A stretch of DNA of 64,000 nucleotides from Planococcus sp. 107-1 (GCF_021513255.1 NZ_CP090977.1:2046001-2110000), one strand, 5' to 3'. Shown: positions 1 through 9,813, counted from the first letter of the stretch. Numbers and translations are program-made. Notes: a model not told the origin generated them from the sequence alone.

Positions 1-247
1 TCCACGGGAATACCACCCATGTATCAAGGTCCGGGAACAAATACATATCCGACTCTTCGATCCGTACGAATCCATCGATAGAAGATCCATCGAACATCAT
101 TTTGTTGTCGAGTGCTTTGTCCAGCTGCGATGTAGGGATCTCTACGTTTTTGATAACACCTAGAATATCGGTGAATTGCAAGCGGATAAAATTGACGTCT
201 TCCTCTTTAACTAGTCGTTGAATGTCTTCTTTTGAATATTTACCCAT
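1..247 (-). CDS. glnA: Glutamine synthetase, type I (N-terminal part, runs off the window)
   Basis: The 82 visible N-terminal residues (start ATG at 247) match the beta-Grasp region of GlnA, which makes glutamine from glutamate, ammonia and ATP in the cytoplasm. Recognisable segments are [11 protein letters not shown] near residue 20 and [11 protein letters not shown] near residue 50, the latter highly conserved in GSI. The active-site half lies beyond base 1. It sits 40 bp downstream of glnR in the same direction, the usual glnRA dicistron, so it should be transcribed from the GlnR-controlled promoter at 710-738. In B. subtilis feedback-inhibited GlnA also controls GlnR and TnrA; that is known for the family, not visible here. 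Confidence 0.95.
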   Translation of the reverse strand, partial: MGKYSKEDIQRLVKEEDVNFIRLQFTDILGVIKNVEIPTSQLDKALDNKMMFDGSSIDGFVRIEESDMYLFPDLDTWVVFPW

Positions 248-286
248 GAATTCTCCACTCTCCTATTAATAGTATGTAAGCCCGTC

Positions 287-676
287 TCAGTTTGGAAAGA
301 AACGGGATAATTCACCATGCCTAAAACCACTTTGGCTAAGCGGCCTTGCCTGTTGTTGAAGTTCCTCCCGCAAAATCCGTCGAAGTTCCGTATCGGTCAA
401 CGTTTTTGGTTCAGCTGTAACATTTACCGGTACGGATTTCATCGCATAGATCTTCTTGATTCCCGCCATGTTCAACCCTTGGTCCAAATAATCCTTGATT
501 TCAAGCAATGTATCGACATCGTTCAATGAGAACATGCGCTTATTGCCTTCCGTGCGGGCAGGGCTGATCAATCCATGCTCTTCGTAATAGCGGATCTGGC
601 GCGCAGTCAATTCTGTCAGCTGCATCACAATGCTGATGGGCAGAAGCGGCATCGTTCGACGAACCCGATTCGTCAT
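287..676 (-). CDS. glnR: MerR-family nitrogen repressor GlnR
   Basis: This 129-residue protein has an N-terminal MerR winged-helix region (TARQIRYYEEHGLI, residues about 25-38), followed by a coiled dimerisation segment and a short basic/glutamine-rich tail, as in GlnR. The frame is open to 721, but ATG 676 is chosen because an AAGGGTGA ribosome site lies 8 bases upstream and the promoter -10 (710-715) would otherwise fall at the gene start. GlnR represses glnRA when glutamine is plentiful. Two sites of the GlnR/TnrA type (TGTNA-N7-TNACA) overlap and precede the promoter, so autoregulation is very likely. glnA follows after 40 bp. Confidence 0.95.
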   Translation of the reverse strand: MTNRVRRTMPLLPISIVMQLTELTARQIRYYEEHGLISPARTEGNKRMFSLNDVDTLLEIKDYLDQGLNMAGIKKIYAMKSVPVNVTAEPKTLTDTELRRILREELQQQARPLSQSGFRHGELSRFFPN

Positions 677-709
677 TATTTTCACCCTTTTCAGTTTTAC
701 TACTCTTTC

Positions 710-738
710 AGTATAAAACATGTTAGATAAATTGTCAA
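710..738 (-). promoter_or_regulatory. glnRA sigma-A promoter
   Basis: On the minus strand, -35 TTGACA (733-738) and -10 TATACT (710-715) are separated by exactly 17 bases. Transcription would start near 703 and give a leader of roughly 27 bases before glnR. Confidence 0.85.
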
Positions 739-760
739 ACTCATGTTATGTTTTCTAACA
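721..760 (-). promoter_or_regulatory. Tandem GlnR operators
   Basis: The site at 744-760 reads TGTTA-N7-TAACA, a perfect match to TGTNA-N7-TNACA. A second at 721-737 reads, on the minus strand, TGACA-N7-TAACA, with one deviation, and overlaps the -35 element. B. subtilis glnRA has the same pair, one site upstream of and one within the promoter. Confidence 0.8.
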
Positions 761-761
761 C

Positions 762-794
762 AAAAATATTCCTGCACTCTTTCAAGTGCAGGAA
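762..794 (-). terminator. Terminator after the ynbB-like gene
   Basis: A 10-bp stem (769-778 with 785-794, TTCCTGCACT/AGTGCAGGAA) and a 6-base loop are followed on the minus strand by TATTTTTG. It separates the upstream lyase gene from glnR. Confidence 0.8.
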
Positions 795-797
795 CAC

Positions 798-2031
798 TTA
801 TAAAAGACCGGATTCTTCTAAAGCTGCGATTGAATTCAATACCGCAATTTTCACATGTTCATAAGTTAATCCGCCTTGCACAAAGGCGGTGTAGGGCGGC
901 CGAATCGGGCCGTCTGCTGTGAGTTCGATGCTGGAGCCTTGGACAAATGTCCCAGCTGCCATGATGACATCATCTTCATATCCCGGCATATAGGCCGGTT
1001 CCGGTTTGAACTGTGCATTTACCGGCGAACTGTTTTGGATCGTTTGGCAAAAGGCGATCATCTGCTCTGCCGTTTTAAAAGAAACGGATTGGATAAGGTC
1101 AGTCCGCGGCGCAGAATAATGCGGCGTCGTTTCCATCCCTACCGATTCCAAAAGAGCCGACGTGAAGATCGCCCCTTTTAAGGCTTGCGAGACAATGTGC
1201 GGAGCCATAAAAAAGCCTTGATACATATCAGGCAACGCGTTCAACGAAGCTCCTGCCTCTCCTCCTATACCCGGAGAAGTCATCCGGTAACCGCATTTTT
1301 CGACTAAATCTGCTTTTCCGGCAATATAGCCGCCGATTTTCGCCAAACCGCCTCCCGGATTTTTGATTAAAGAGCCGGCAATCAAATCTGCACCAGCCTC
1401 GATCGGTTCCCGCCTCTTCCACAAACTCTCCGTAGCAATTGTCCACAAAAATGATGGCATCTTCCTTTATTACTTTGACACGCCGGACCATCTCTTCAAT
1501 TTCACCGACGGTAAAAGAGGGCCGTGTATCGTAGCCGCGTGATCGCTGGATTGCAACCACTTTTGTTTTTTCTGAAACAGCGCTTTCAACATTGGCCCAG
1601 TCGATCTGATTGCTCCTCGTTAAATCGATATGCTGATAGCCAATGCCAAAATCCTTAAGGGAGCCCGTATCCTTTTCGCCTCCCGAGACGATGGCGTCTA
1701 AAGTGTCATAAGGCTTTCCTGTGATGTACATCAATTCATCCCCCGGTCGCAGCACGCCAAAAAGCGCAATGGTAATTGCGTGGGTTCCGGAAATGATTTG
1801 TGGGCGGACCAAAGCTGCTTGCGCTTTGAAGACATCCGCATAGACTTTTTCTAAAGTGTCCCGTCCTTCATCATCGTAGCCATACCCTGTAGAAGGGTTG
1901 AAATGATGGTCGCTCACTTTTTGACGATGGAAAGCATCCAATACTTTCTTCTGATTCAGGAAGGCGATGTCGTCTGCACGCCGCAATTCTTTTTGGATTG
2001 TTTCTTCGATTGTTCTGATTGTTGTCTGCAT
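798..2031 (-). CDS. ynbB: PLP-dependent cystathionine/methionine gamma-lyase-like protein, YnbB family (frameshifted)
   Basis: Joined across one frame break the product is about 410 residues, the usual YnbB size (often labelled aluminium resistance protein). The N-terminal part has the PLP fold (VRPQIISGTHAI, FVDNCYGEF). The C-terminal part has SLIKNPGGG, whose lysine should carry the cofactor. The start is ATG 2031 with GGAGATTAAC in front. The frame breaks at about 1413: after FVEE the protein resumes as REPIEAGADL if one G/C base is removed from the GGCGGG run, so this is probably an extra base in the sequence. The true substrate is unknown for the family. Position just upstream of glnR is as in B. 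subtilis. Confidence 0.88.
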
Positions 2032-2078
2032 GTTAATCTCCATTCATTTTTAATGCCATTTCCATTATTGCGCGAAAC

Positions 2079-2106
2079 TTGAAATTGCGTCAAACTCTGA
2101 TACAAT
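2079..2106 (+). promoter_or_regulatory. Promoter of the TRIC-like gene
   Basis: TTGAAA (2079-2084) and TACAAT (2101-2106) are spaced by 16 bases. The coding start at 2141 has a GGGAGGATC ribosome site. This is the only clear plus-strand promoter in the window. Confidence 0.6.
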
Positions 2107-2140
2107 TCATAGAGTTAGTTTTTCAGGGAGGATCAGTGCA

Positions 2141-2746
2141 ATGGCTTGGGAAGTTTTAAGTGCAATCGGGACAATCGCGTTTGCCATTTCCGGCGCAATT
2201 ATCGCAATGGAAGAAGAATATGATATTTTTGGCGTTTACCTTCTCGGAGTCGTTACCGCTTTCGGCGGCGGAGCTATCCGCAATTTACTGATCGGCGTTC
2301 CTGTTTCAGCCTTATGGGAACAGGAAATGATGTTTCAGTTAGCCGCCATTTCCATCACCATCGTTTTTCTTTTCCCGCATAAATTACTCGGGCCATGGAG
2401 CCGATGGGGCAATTTCTTCGATGCGATCGGCTTGTCCGCATTTGCTGTACAAGGTGCATTATATGCAGTCGATTTGAATATGCCCATTATCGCTGTCATG
2501 GTCGCCGCAATTTTAACGGGTTCCGGCGGCGGAATGATCCGTGATTTACTGGCGGGCCGAAAGCCGCTTGTCTTAAAAGCGGAAATCTATGCTTTATGGG
2601 CTGCCATCGCAGGCATCTTGATCAGCATTGATATGATCCGCTCGGACTTCGTCTTATACGGCCTGTTCCTAGTGATCACCGTTTTGCGCATTCTATCTTA
2701 TACGTACAACTGGCGGCTGCCATCAAGAAAAATCCAGCTGCCTTAA
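2141..2746 (+). CDS. TRIC-type small cation channel / UPF0126 membrane protein
   Basis: This 201-residue, very hydrophobic protein has about seven membrane helices arranged as an internal duplication. Each half carries the glycine-rich signature of the TRIC/UPF0126 family: TAFGGGAIRNLL near residue 45 and TGSGGGMIRDLL near residue 127. Prokaryotic TRIC homologues form homotrimeric potassium-permeable channels, so a role in monovalent cation flux is likely by family, but no specific function can be read here. It is the only gene on the plus strand and is divergent from the ynbB-like gene. It ends in a terminator shared with the rhodanese gene. Confidence 0.85.
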   Translation: MAWEVLSAIGTIAFAISGAIIAMEEEYDIFGVYLLGVVTAFGGGAIRNLLIGVPVSALWEQEMMFQLAAISITIVFLFPHKLLGPWSRWGNFFDAIGLSAFAVQGALYAVDLNMPIIAVMVAAILTGSGGGMIRDLLAGRKPLVLKAEIYALWAAIAGILISIDMIRSDFVLYGLFLVITVLRILSYTYNWRLPSRKIQLP

Positions 2747-2788
2747 AAAAACAAGCCATGCGGCAAAAAGCTGCATGGCTTGTTTTTT
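2744..2788. terminator. Bidirectional terminator between convergent genes
   Basis: An 11-bp perfect stem (2751-2761 with 2773-2783) is flanked by an A run on the left and a T run on the right, so it can stop transcription from both the plus-strand channel gene and the minus-strand rhodanese gene. Confidence 0.85.
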
Positions 2789-2789
2789 A

Positions 2790-3089
2790 TTAAGCGATGA
2801 CTTCCCCGTTCCAGTTCATCATGCCGCCTTCGATATTAATTGTTTCAATGCCATTCGACTCCAAAAAGTCGCAAGCCATTGCGCTTCTGCCGCCAGCTTT
2901 GCAGATCACATGGACATCTGCACCTGCCCCGATTTCATCTAAACGTTCCGGTAGCTGCCCGAGTGGAATATGCTTTGCTCCAGGGACCATGCCATAAGCT
3001 ACTTCTTCGTCTTCACGCACATCTATCAGGTAAATTTCTTCCCCTTTTTCGACGAGTTCTTGCAATTCATCTGTTGTAATGGATTTCAC
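2790..3089 (-). CDS. Single-domain rhodanese-like protein
   Basis: This 99-residue protein is one rhodanese fold. It has LIDVREDEEVAYGMVPGAKH near residues 20-40 and the active loop CKAGGRS near residues 63-69, with the cysteine expected to carry a persulfide. The reaction is sulfur transfer or relay in the cytoplasm; the physiological partner is not evident. The start is GTG 3089 with GGAGGAAATAAATC in front. It lies downstream of hfq, separated by a terminator, and probably has its own promoter just inside that terminator's T tract. Confidence 0.9.
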   Translation of the reverse strand: MKSITTDELQELVEKGEEIYLIDVREDEEVAYGMVPGAKHIPLGQLPERLDEIGAGADVHVICKAGGRSAMACDFLESNGIETINIEGGMMNWNGEVIA

Positions 3090-3136
3090 GATTTATTTCC
3101 TCCTGCCAAATGTTTAAGATTAAGCTACTTAAAAAG

Positions 3137-3163
3137 GGTATACTCACCTTCTGCTTCTGTCAA
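3137..3163 (-). promoter_or_regulatory. Possible promoter of the rhodanese gene
   Basis: On the minus strand TTGACA (3158-3163) and TATACC (3137-3142) are separated by 15 bases. The boxes are good but the spacer is short. Confidence 0.4.
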
Positions 3164-3166
3164 ATG

Positions 3167-3197
3167 AAAAAACCAGCTGGGTTGCCCCCGGCTGGTT
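3167..3197 (-). terminator. hfq terminator
   Basis: A stem AACCAGC/GCTGGTT (3171-3177 with 3191-3197), with possible extra G-C pairs in the loop, is followed on the minus strand by six T. It starts 7 bases after the hfq stop. Confidence 0.8.
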
Positions 3198-3203
3198 GAT
3201 CAC

Positions 3204-3428
3204 TTATTCCTGATGTTCAATGTTCACAGCCTTAGCAGGCGAGAATGTTGAAATCGCATGTTTGTAGATCAATTGCTGTTTGCCATCCGTTTCAACCAGC
3301 ACCGTAAAATTATCATAGGATTTAATGGTTCCTTTTAACTGGAAGCCATTTAGTAAAAAGACGGTTACAAAAATATTATTTTTACGCAGCTGATTTAAAT
3401 AGACATCTTGAATATTGACTGGTTTCAT
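3204..3428 (-). CDS. hfq: RNA chaperone Hfq
   Basis: This 74-residue protein carries the Sm fold: Sm1 with [19 protein letters not shown] and Sm2 with [10 protein letters not shown], the YKHA form typical of Hfq. It forms a hexameric ring binding small RNAs and A-rich tails. The start ATG 3428 has a strong site (AAGGGGGATATTC), so it is translated on its own. As written, the miaA frame runs into hfq without a stop, giving an apparent 398-residue fusion. A single extra G near 3493-3495 explains this (see miaA). The miaA-hfq order is conserved in Bacillales. Confidence 0.95.
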   Translation of the reverse strand: MKPVNIQDVYLNQLRKNNIFVTVFLLNGFQLKGTIKSYDNFTVLVETDGKQQLIYKHAISTFSPAKAVNIEHQE

Positions 3429-3451
3429 GAATATCCCCCTTAGAATAAACC

Positions 3452-4400
3452 CTACTCTGTGATTTGCCGTGCTATTAGCTCTATTCGACGGTCCCGCTTC
3501 TTTTTCCTGCATCATCGTTTCAATTTCTGCCAGTTTTTTTTCATTTTCTTCTAAGGCATCAATCCAAAAGATCGGCAACTTGTTTTTAAAATAAGTAAAC
3601 TGCCGTTTGGCGTACTTCCGGGAATTTTGCTTGATTTTGCTGATGGCATCATCCAAGGACAATTGGCCGTCAAAATAAGCATAAATTTCTTTGTAGCCAA
3701 TCGCTTGAACCGATTGGACCCCACGAACCCCCTGGTCATACAAGCCCTTTACTTCTTCTAAGAGCCCTTTTTGGAGCATGGCATCCACCCGCCCATTGAT
3801 CCGTTCATATAGGATTGGCCGTGGAATATCCAAGCCTACGATCAGTTCGTTGTACATGGGAGACAATGCTTTGGTCCGTTCTTCCTTCGCCTGCCCGCCC
3901 ATATTGATTTCAATGGCACGCAGCACTCTGCGTGTGTTATTCGGATGGATATCAGCATCCGGGTCAAGTGCAAGCAATTTTTCGTGCATCGCCAGAGGGC
4001 CCCGTAGTTTCAGTTCTTCAGCCAGTTTCTCGCGAAGTTCTTCATCCGCTTGCTGATCTGAAAAGCGGTAGTCAAAGAGCACAGCTTGGACATATAGCCC
4101 GGAACCGCCGACGATAATGGGGAATTTGCCGCGCAACTTTATTTCCGCAATCTTCCCTCTAACTAGTTGCTGATACTCCGCAACGGAAAAAGGCTCTTTT
4201 GGGTCTTTGATATCCAGTAAATGATGGACGACCCCATCCATTTCATGCGCCTCAATTTTAGCGGTGCCAATCGACAACCCCTGGTAAACTTGCATCGAGT
4301 CGCCGTTGATGATTTCCCCGTCATACCGTTTTGCCATTTCTAAACTTAATGCCGTTTTGCCGGAAGCAGTCGGTCCGACAATGGCCATTACATCAATCAT
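3452..4400 (-). CDS. miaA: tRNA dimethylallyltransferase MiaA (3' frameshift)
   Basis: MiaA adds the dimethylallyl group to A37 of tRNAs reading UNN codons. The P-loop GPTASGKT is at residues 9-16, and [10 protein letters not shown] and the tRNA-binding SVQAIGYKE segment are clear. In the given sequence the frame continues into hfq. Removing one G from the GCGGG at 3493-3497 gives a natural tail ([15 protein letters not shown]) and a TAG at 3452-3454, about 315 residues, 23 bases before hfq. The fusion is therefore probably a sequencing artefact. The start overlaps the upstream hydrolase gene by 8 bases, implying translational coupling. Confidence 0.9.
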
Positions 4401-5313
4401 CTTTTCTCATCCATTCTACTAATGTGCCAAAATGCTGTTGCTTATTGGTTTCATGAAGCAATTCATGCCGGCCGCCTTCTGCCAGATACAATTGGACATT
4501 CGTCAGCCCAGCTTCCTGATATTGCTTGGCGGTTGAAAACAGCCCTTTCCCGTTGTCTCCTACAGGATCTTCTGCCCCACTGATCAGGAGCACCGGTAAG
4601 TCTTTCCGAATTTTAGCGACTTCCACTTTTTTATGGATTAAGCTCAGCCCGTGGAACAAATCCACATAGAACTGATTGGTCGAGGGCTGTCCGCTCATCG
4701 GATCCTTTTCGTATTTTTCGACTGCTTCTTTATCCCGGCTGAGCCAGGCAAATAACGACCCTTCGTCTTTGAACGGCTTGATGAAACTGCCGAAAGTCAA
4801 TTTGCCGAGCATAGGATTGACGGCTTCTTTGCCGGAAAATCTTGCGGCAGCTAAAGCGAAAGCGAGTCCCGCTTTCCCTGCTATCCCTGGATCTCCCCCG
4901 GTTCCGGAAATAATAGCTTTGCTTATTTTATCGCTGTGCAATTGAATATAGCGTCTTGCGACGAAAGAGCCCATGCTATGGCCGAAGAGGATCAATGGCA
5001 ATTGCCCGATTTGTGATTGTACACCTTTTAATACCTCATCAACATCTTCTACAACGCGGTTAAAGCCATCAAATTCACCAAAAAACCCCTGTGTTCCGTT
5101 CCGTTTTGCCGTCCGGCCGTGCCCCCGTTGGTCGTGGCCCGATACAACAAAACCATGCTGCGCCAGAAAACTTGCAAACTCTTCATAGCGACCGACATGT
5201 TCCGCCATGCCATGAATGATGTGCACATGGGCAACCGGATTTTCCGGTTCGTAAATTTCGTAGTAAATTTCCACTCGATCACTTGCGCGAATAAAATTCT
5301 TCGTGATTTTCAA
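4393..5313 (-). CDS. Alpha/beta hydrolase, monoacylglycerol lipase-like
   Basis: This 306-residue protein belongs to the serine aminopeptidase S33/lysophospholipase group. [13 protein letters not shown] near residue 35 holds the oxyanion region, [13 protein letters not shown] near residue 105 the nucleophile serine (GHSMG). An acid (SGAEDPVGD) and a late histidine (GGRHELLHE) complete the triad. No signal peptide is seen, so it acts in the cytoplasm or at the inner face of the membrane. Hydrolysis of monoglycerides or lysophospholipids is inferred from family. TTG 5313 is chosen as start because GGGAGG lies 9 bases upstream. It lies between mutL and miaA and overlaps miaA by 8 bases. Confidence 0.85.
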   Translation of the reverse strand: MKITKNFIRASDRVEIYYEIYEPENPVAHVHIIHGMAEHVGRYEEFASFLAQHGFVVSGHDQRGHGRTAKRNGTQGFFGEFDGFNRVVEDVDEVLKGVQSQIGQLPLILFGHSMGSFVARRYIQLHSDKISKAIISGTGGDPGIAGKAGLAFALAAARFSGKEAVNPMLGKLTFGSFIKPFKDEGSLFAWLSRDKEAVEKYEKDPMSGQPSTNQFYVDLFHGLSLIHKKVEVAKIRKDLPVLLISGAEDPVGDNGKGLFSTAKQYQEAGLTNVQLYLAEGGRHELLHETNKQQHFGTLVEWMRKDD

Positions 5314-5365
5314 TGCATGATCCCTCCCGAAAACAAGATAGGCAATATTCATTTTCTATAGCCGT

Positions 5366-7221
5366 TTACATGACGCGCTTAAACATTTTTTCCACATCAT
5401 AGGTTTTAAAGTGGATAATGACTGGACGGCCATGCGGACAAGTGAATGGTTGTTCTGCATCCTTGAGATCCGCCAACAACCGCTCCATCTCATGCTTTTG
5501 AAGATAATGATTCGCCTTGATGGAACGTTTGCAGCTCATCATGATCGCCGCATCTTCCCGCAGTTTTTTTACATCCACTTTTCGTTCATTCAACACTTGT
5601 TCGATTAAATCTTCAATCACTTCCTGCTCAAATCCCGAAGGAAACCAAGTCGGATGCTCCCGAACGATAAACGAAGTGTCCCCGAACTCTTCCAAAAAAA
5701 CGCCGCTTTCAGCCAAGACATGCAAACTGTCTTTCAAGCGCAGCGCCTCGTCCCGGCTATAGTGGAAAGTCAGCGGCAAGAGTAGAGCCTGCCGTTCTCC
5801 AGCATCAATATCGCCGACTTTTTCCCGAAAGAACTCATATTTGATCCGTTCCTGTGCCGCGTGCTGGTCGATCAAATAAAAACCATCATCGCTTTGCGCC
5901 ACAATATACGTGCCATGAATTTGGCCAACGACTTCAAGTTCCGGAAATTGAGGGCTAGTATCTTCTTCAAATTCCGGTTCTACTTGAAGATTTTCAGGCT
6001 GTTCATCGTACAGCCTTTCTTCCGGCGTTTCAAAAGGCGTCGTTTCTACCACGTTGCTTTCTTCTGGTGGAAGATGATGCACGGGCTTCAAAACAGGCAG
6101 AGTTTCCTCAATATCCGGTTCTTCTTTTCCACGCAGTTCCTGCACCACTTCTTTGACTGTAAACGATGATTTCCAAATATCCAATTGCTTGGAAGGGGTT
6201 TGTTTCGGCGCTTTCGGCTTTTCGATGACCGGCGCCCGGACGGCTGAAGAAATGGTCCGCGTATCGTTGTATGGATCAGTTCCATCAATTCTTTTTCTTT
6301 GCTGAGCCGGATTTGCTGTTTCGCTGGATGTACGTTGACATCGGTCAAATAAGGGTCGCCTTCAATATTCATAACGACGATGGGCTGCCGCTCCAGCGGC
6401 AAAAATGTATGATATGCCTTATGGACGGTGTTCGCAATCGCATAATGTTTTACCCAGCGCCCATTCACGAATAACGAAATGTAGTTTTTATTAGCCCGCG
6501 TGATTTCAGGCAGGGATGCGTATCCTGATATTTTGTAGTCATGCGACTCCCCTTCAAAGGGGATCATTTTCTTGGCAATCGAAACTCCATAAATATCCGA
6601 GATCACCCGTTTGATGTCACCGCTGCCGGAAGTCTGGAGAATCATCCGTCCATCGTGCGACAATTTAAATGAAATTCCCGGATAGCTCAAAGCGAAACGG
6701 TTCATCAGGTCAATTGAATGCCCCAGTTCTGTCTGCAAGGTTTTCATGTATTTCAAACGCGCTGGCGTATTGAAGAACAATTGGTCGATTTGGATATCGG
6801 TGCCTTTTCGAAGAGCGCCTGCACGGTGTTCGATCAAACGGCCGCCTTCCATATGCACATACGTGCCGGATTCGCCGTTTGACGTATGCAGCGTCACTTT
6901 TGAAACGGAAGCGATACTTGCTAATGCCTCTCCCCGGAAACCGAGCGTTCGAATGCGGAATAAATCATGTTCGTTTGCAATTTTACTGGTAGCATGGCGT
7001 GAAAATGACAATAGCGCATCTTCTGAATCCATTCCAGCGCCATTATCGACGATCTGGATAGAAGTCAGCCCCGCTTCGGTTAACAGCACTTCAATAGCGG
7101 TACTTCCAGCGTCGATTGCGTTTTCAACCAATTCTTTGACGACGGATGTGGGCCTTTCGACCACTTCACCCGCTGCTATTTTGTTTGATAACGGCTCGTC
7201 CATTAATCGAATAATCCCCAT
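5366..7221 (-). CDS. mutL: DNA mismatch repair endonuclease MutL (frameshifted)
   Basis: Repaired length is about 618 residues. The N-terminal GHKL ATPase shows NKIAAGEVVERP, the ENAIDAG motif and LGFRGEALASI. The C-terminal dimerisation domain has DQHAAQERIKYE near residue 450, the DQHA-X2-E-X4-E metal motif of nicking MutL proteins, so this MutL should cut the nascent strand in mismatch repair. The frame is lost near 6257-6260 (CCGC on the plus strand): after HTTIR the protein continues as TISSAVRAP if one base is restored. Loss of MutL would make a mutator, but the break matches the pattern seen in essential genes here. mutS ends 4 bp upstream. Confidence 0.93.
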
Positions 7222-7225
7222 ATCC

Positions 7226-9751
7226 TCACCCCTTCTTGCTTAATTTCACCTGCAGGTCATTCAAGAGCTGCAGCGATTGCAATGGCGTCATTGCCGCGAT
7301 ATTGGCATCGGAAATCGCTTGCAGCACTTCTTCGCTTTCGGTGTCACGGTCATCAAAAAACGATAACTGCTCCACTTCGCTGACATGCTTCTTGTTTTCC
7401 GATTCAAAGCTGACGAGCAGTTCTCTTGCCCGCGAAAGAATCGGCTGTGGCAATTCAGCGAGTTCTGCCACATGGATGCCGTAGCTTTTATCAGCTGGCC
7501 CTTTTTTCACTTTATGCAGGAACACGACTTTGCCGGATTGCTCCATGGCCGCCACGTGCACATTGCTCAATTTATCCAAAGTTTGGTCGAGTGCTGTCAA
7601 TTCATGATAATGGGTGGAAAACAGTGTATTCGCCCCAATATTCTCATGAATGTATTCGATCATGGATTGTGCAAGCGCCATACCGTCGTACGTGGATGTC
7701 CCCCGCCCGATTTCATCGAATAGCAGCAGGCTGCGTTCAGTCGCATGCGTGATCGCATATTGCGATTCAAGCATTTCGACCATGAACGTACTTTGCCCGG
7801 AAACTAAGTCATCTGCTGCACCGATGCGTGTGAAGATCTGGTCGACGATCGGTAAATTTGCCGATTCTGCCGGCACATAAGAGCCGATTTGAGCCATGAC
7901 AATGGTCAACGCCACTTGGCGCATATACGTACTTTTACCGGACATATTCGGCCCTGTAATCAATAGCATATTTTGGTCATTGGTCAAAACACAATCGTTC
8001 GGCACATAATGCTGTTTATTGAGCATTTTTTCTACGACCGGATGGCGTCCCTCAATGATGGAAATTTCTCTTGAATTATTGAAGTCCGGCTTCACAAAAC
8101 GATACTTTTCCGCCACATTCGCGAAGCTCATAAAGACATCAAGGCCGCTTAATGTCGAAGCCAATTCTTGAATACGTGAAATGTATTGCTTGACTTCTTC
8201 GCGGATTTTTACAAACAGTTCATATTCCAGCGACAAGCTTTCTTCTTCTGCCGTTAGGATCAAACTTTCTTTTTCTTTTAATTCAGGTGTGATATAGCGT
8301 TCTGCATTCGCCAATGTCTGTTTGCGTTCATAGCGTTCCAGATCTGCTAAATGCATATTGGCTTTTGAAATTTCAATGTAGTAGCCGAATATCCGGTTAT
8401 AGCCGATTTTCAACGACTTAATTCCCGTCCGCTGACGCTCCTGCTGCTCTAATTGGGCAATCCAATCTTTTCCGTTGCGTGAAGCGTAGCGGTATTCATC
8501 CAGTTTCTCGTGGTAACCGTCACGGATAACGCCGCCTTCTTTAGATGACAAAGGCGGATTTTCACTGATGGCATCGAGCAATTCACATACTTCTCCGCAG
8601 CGATCCAATTTGCGGCTGAAATCCTGCAGCACATCATCCCCGGAGTTTTGGAGTTCGTCAATAATTCCCGGAATTTTCTCCAATGAACTTCGCAATTGCG
8701 CTAGATCACTTGCGCTCGCACTGCCAAAAGCGATGCGGCCGCTCAAGCGTTCCAGGTCATACACTTCTTTTAGCAAAGTCTGCAATTCAACTCGCACAAA
8801 ATAATTCTCAATCAAAGATTCGACCATGAATTGGCGTCTTTCGATTTGCCGCTTATTGGCAAGCGGCTGATGCAGCCATTGCTTTAGCTTCCGGCTGCCC
8901 ATTGCCGTGACCGTTTCATCCAGCAGCCAAAGCAAGGTCCCTTTCGTGTCGCCTCCGCGAATCGATTGCAGCAATTCCAAGTTCCGCTTTGAGTGGAAAT
9001 CGATCGATAGGAGCTGGCCGCTTTCATTATAGGAAAAAGCTTGGATATGCTCGAGCGACTGCTTTTGCGTCCGTGCAATATAAGAAAGCAAACGCAAGAT
9101 GGAAAGCCTCAAGTCTTCAGGGCATGCCGCTAGTAGGCGTTCCTCTGCCTGGTAGACTTCATCCATCGTTTCAATCGATAGCACGAGATCTTGTGCATCT
9201 TCATTAAGCAGCAAGAATAATTGGTTGGATACTACCAACTCACGGATTTGCAAAGACTGCAGTTCCTGAAGCAAGGACTTTTCAGTTCCGGTTATGTATG
9301 TAGCTCTCGCTTCCCCCGTGCTGATATCCACATAAGACAAGGCAAAGCCATCAGGCAATTGATCGGCTGCCGCCAAAAATAAATTCGATTTGGAATCGAT
9401 GCTTTTTCCTTCCGTATGCGTCCCTGGCGTAATTAACCGAACCACTTCCCGTTTGACGACGCCTTTCGTTAATTTTGGATCTTCCACTTGTTCACAAATG
9501 GCCACTTTATGCCCTTTTTGAATCAATTGGTCGATATAATTCTGGGCTGCATGATGCGGAACACCGCACATCGGAATTCGTTCATCGCCATTTCCGCCTC
9601 TGCTCGTCAATGTAATTTCAAGCAATTGTGAGGCTTTTAGCGCATCATCATAAAACATTTCATAAAAATCCCCAAGACGGAAAAACAGAAACGCATCCTG
9701 GTATTCAGACTTCACTTGCAAATATTGTTGGATCATCGGTGTAGGTGCCAT
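7226..9751 (-). CDS. mutS: DNA mismatch recognition protein MutS
   Basis: This 841-residue protein is intact, slightly short of the usual 850-870. In order: the mismatch-binding domain with LGDFYEMFYDDA near residue 27 (the Phe-x-Glu wedge), connector and lever/clamp helices, then the ATPase with Walker A GPNMSGKST, Walker B LLFDEIGRGTSTYDG and STHYHELT. It binds mismatches as a dimer and recruits MutL, encoded 4 bp downstream. Start ATG 9751 has AGAGGT 9 bases in front. A terminator and a repeat separate it from ricA, so the mutSL-hydrolase-miaA-hfq unit probably starts at its own promoter near 9790. Confidence 0.97.
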   Translation of the reverse strand: MAPTPMIQQYLQVKSEYQDAFLFFRLGDFYEMFYDDALKASQLLEITLTSRGGNGDERIPMCGVPHHAAQNYIDQLIQKGHKVAICEQVEDPKLTKGVVKREVVRLITPGTHTEGKSIDSKSNLFLAAADQLPDGFALSYVDISTGEARATYITGTEKSLLQELQSLQIRELVVSNQLFLLLNEDAQDLVLSIETMDEVYQAEERLLAACPEDLRLSILRLLSYIARTQKQSLEHIQAFSYNESGQLLSIDFHSKRNLELLQSIRGGDTKGTLLWLLDETVTAMGSRKLKQWLHQPLANKRQIERRQFMVESLIENYFVRVELQTLLKEVYDLERLSGRIAFGSASASDLAQLRSSLEKIPGIIDELQNSGDDVLQDFSRKLDRCGEVCELLDAISENPPLSSKEGGVIRDGYHEKLDEYRYASRNGKDWIAQLEQQERQRTGIKSLKIGYNRIFGYYIEISKANMHLADLERYERKQTLANAERYITPELKEKESLILTAEEESLSLEYELFVKIREEVKQYISRIQELASTLSGLDVFMSFANVAEKYRFVKPDFNNSREISIIEGRHPVVEKMLNKQHYVPNDCVLTNDQNMLLITGPNMSGKSTYMRQVALTIVMAQIGSYVPAESANLPIVDQIFTRIGAADDLVSGQSTFMVEMLESQYAITHATERSLLLFDEIGRGTSTYDGMALAQSMIEYIHENIGANTLFSTHYHELTALDQTLDKLSNVHVAAMEQSGKVVFLHKVKKGPADKSYGIHVAELAELPQPILSRARELLVSFESENKKHVSEVEQLSFFDDRDTESEEVLQAISDANIAAMTPLQSLQLLNDLQVKLSKKG

Positions 9752-9788
9752 TTTAATACCTCTTTCGCGAACTTTTCGTAGTTTCTCT

Positions 9789-9797
9789 ATTATAACA
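9789..9797 (-). promoter_or_regulatory. Extended -10 promoter of mutS
   Basis: On the minus strand TGTTATAAT, an extended -10 (TGn-TATAAT), lies about 40 bases before the mutS start and just after the ricA terminator. The -35 region is T-rich and weak. Confidence 0.5.
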
Positions 9798-9813
9798 AAA
9801 AGATGAAGGGAAA

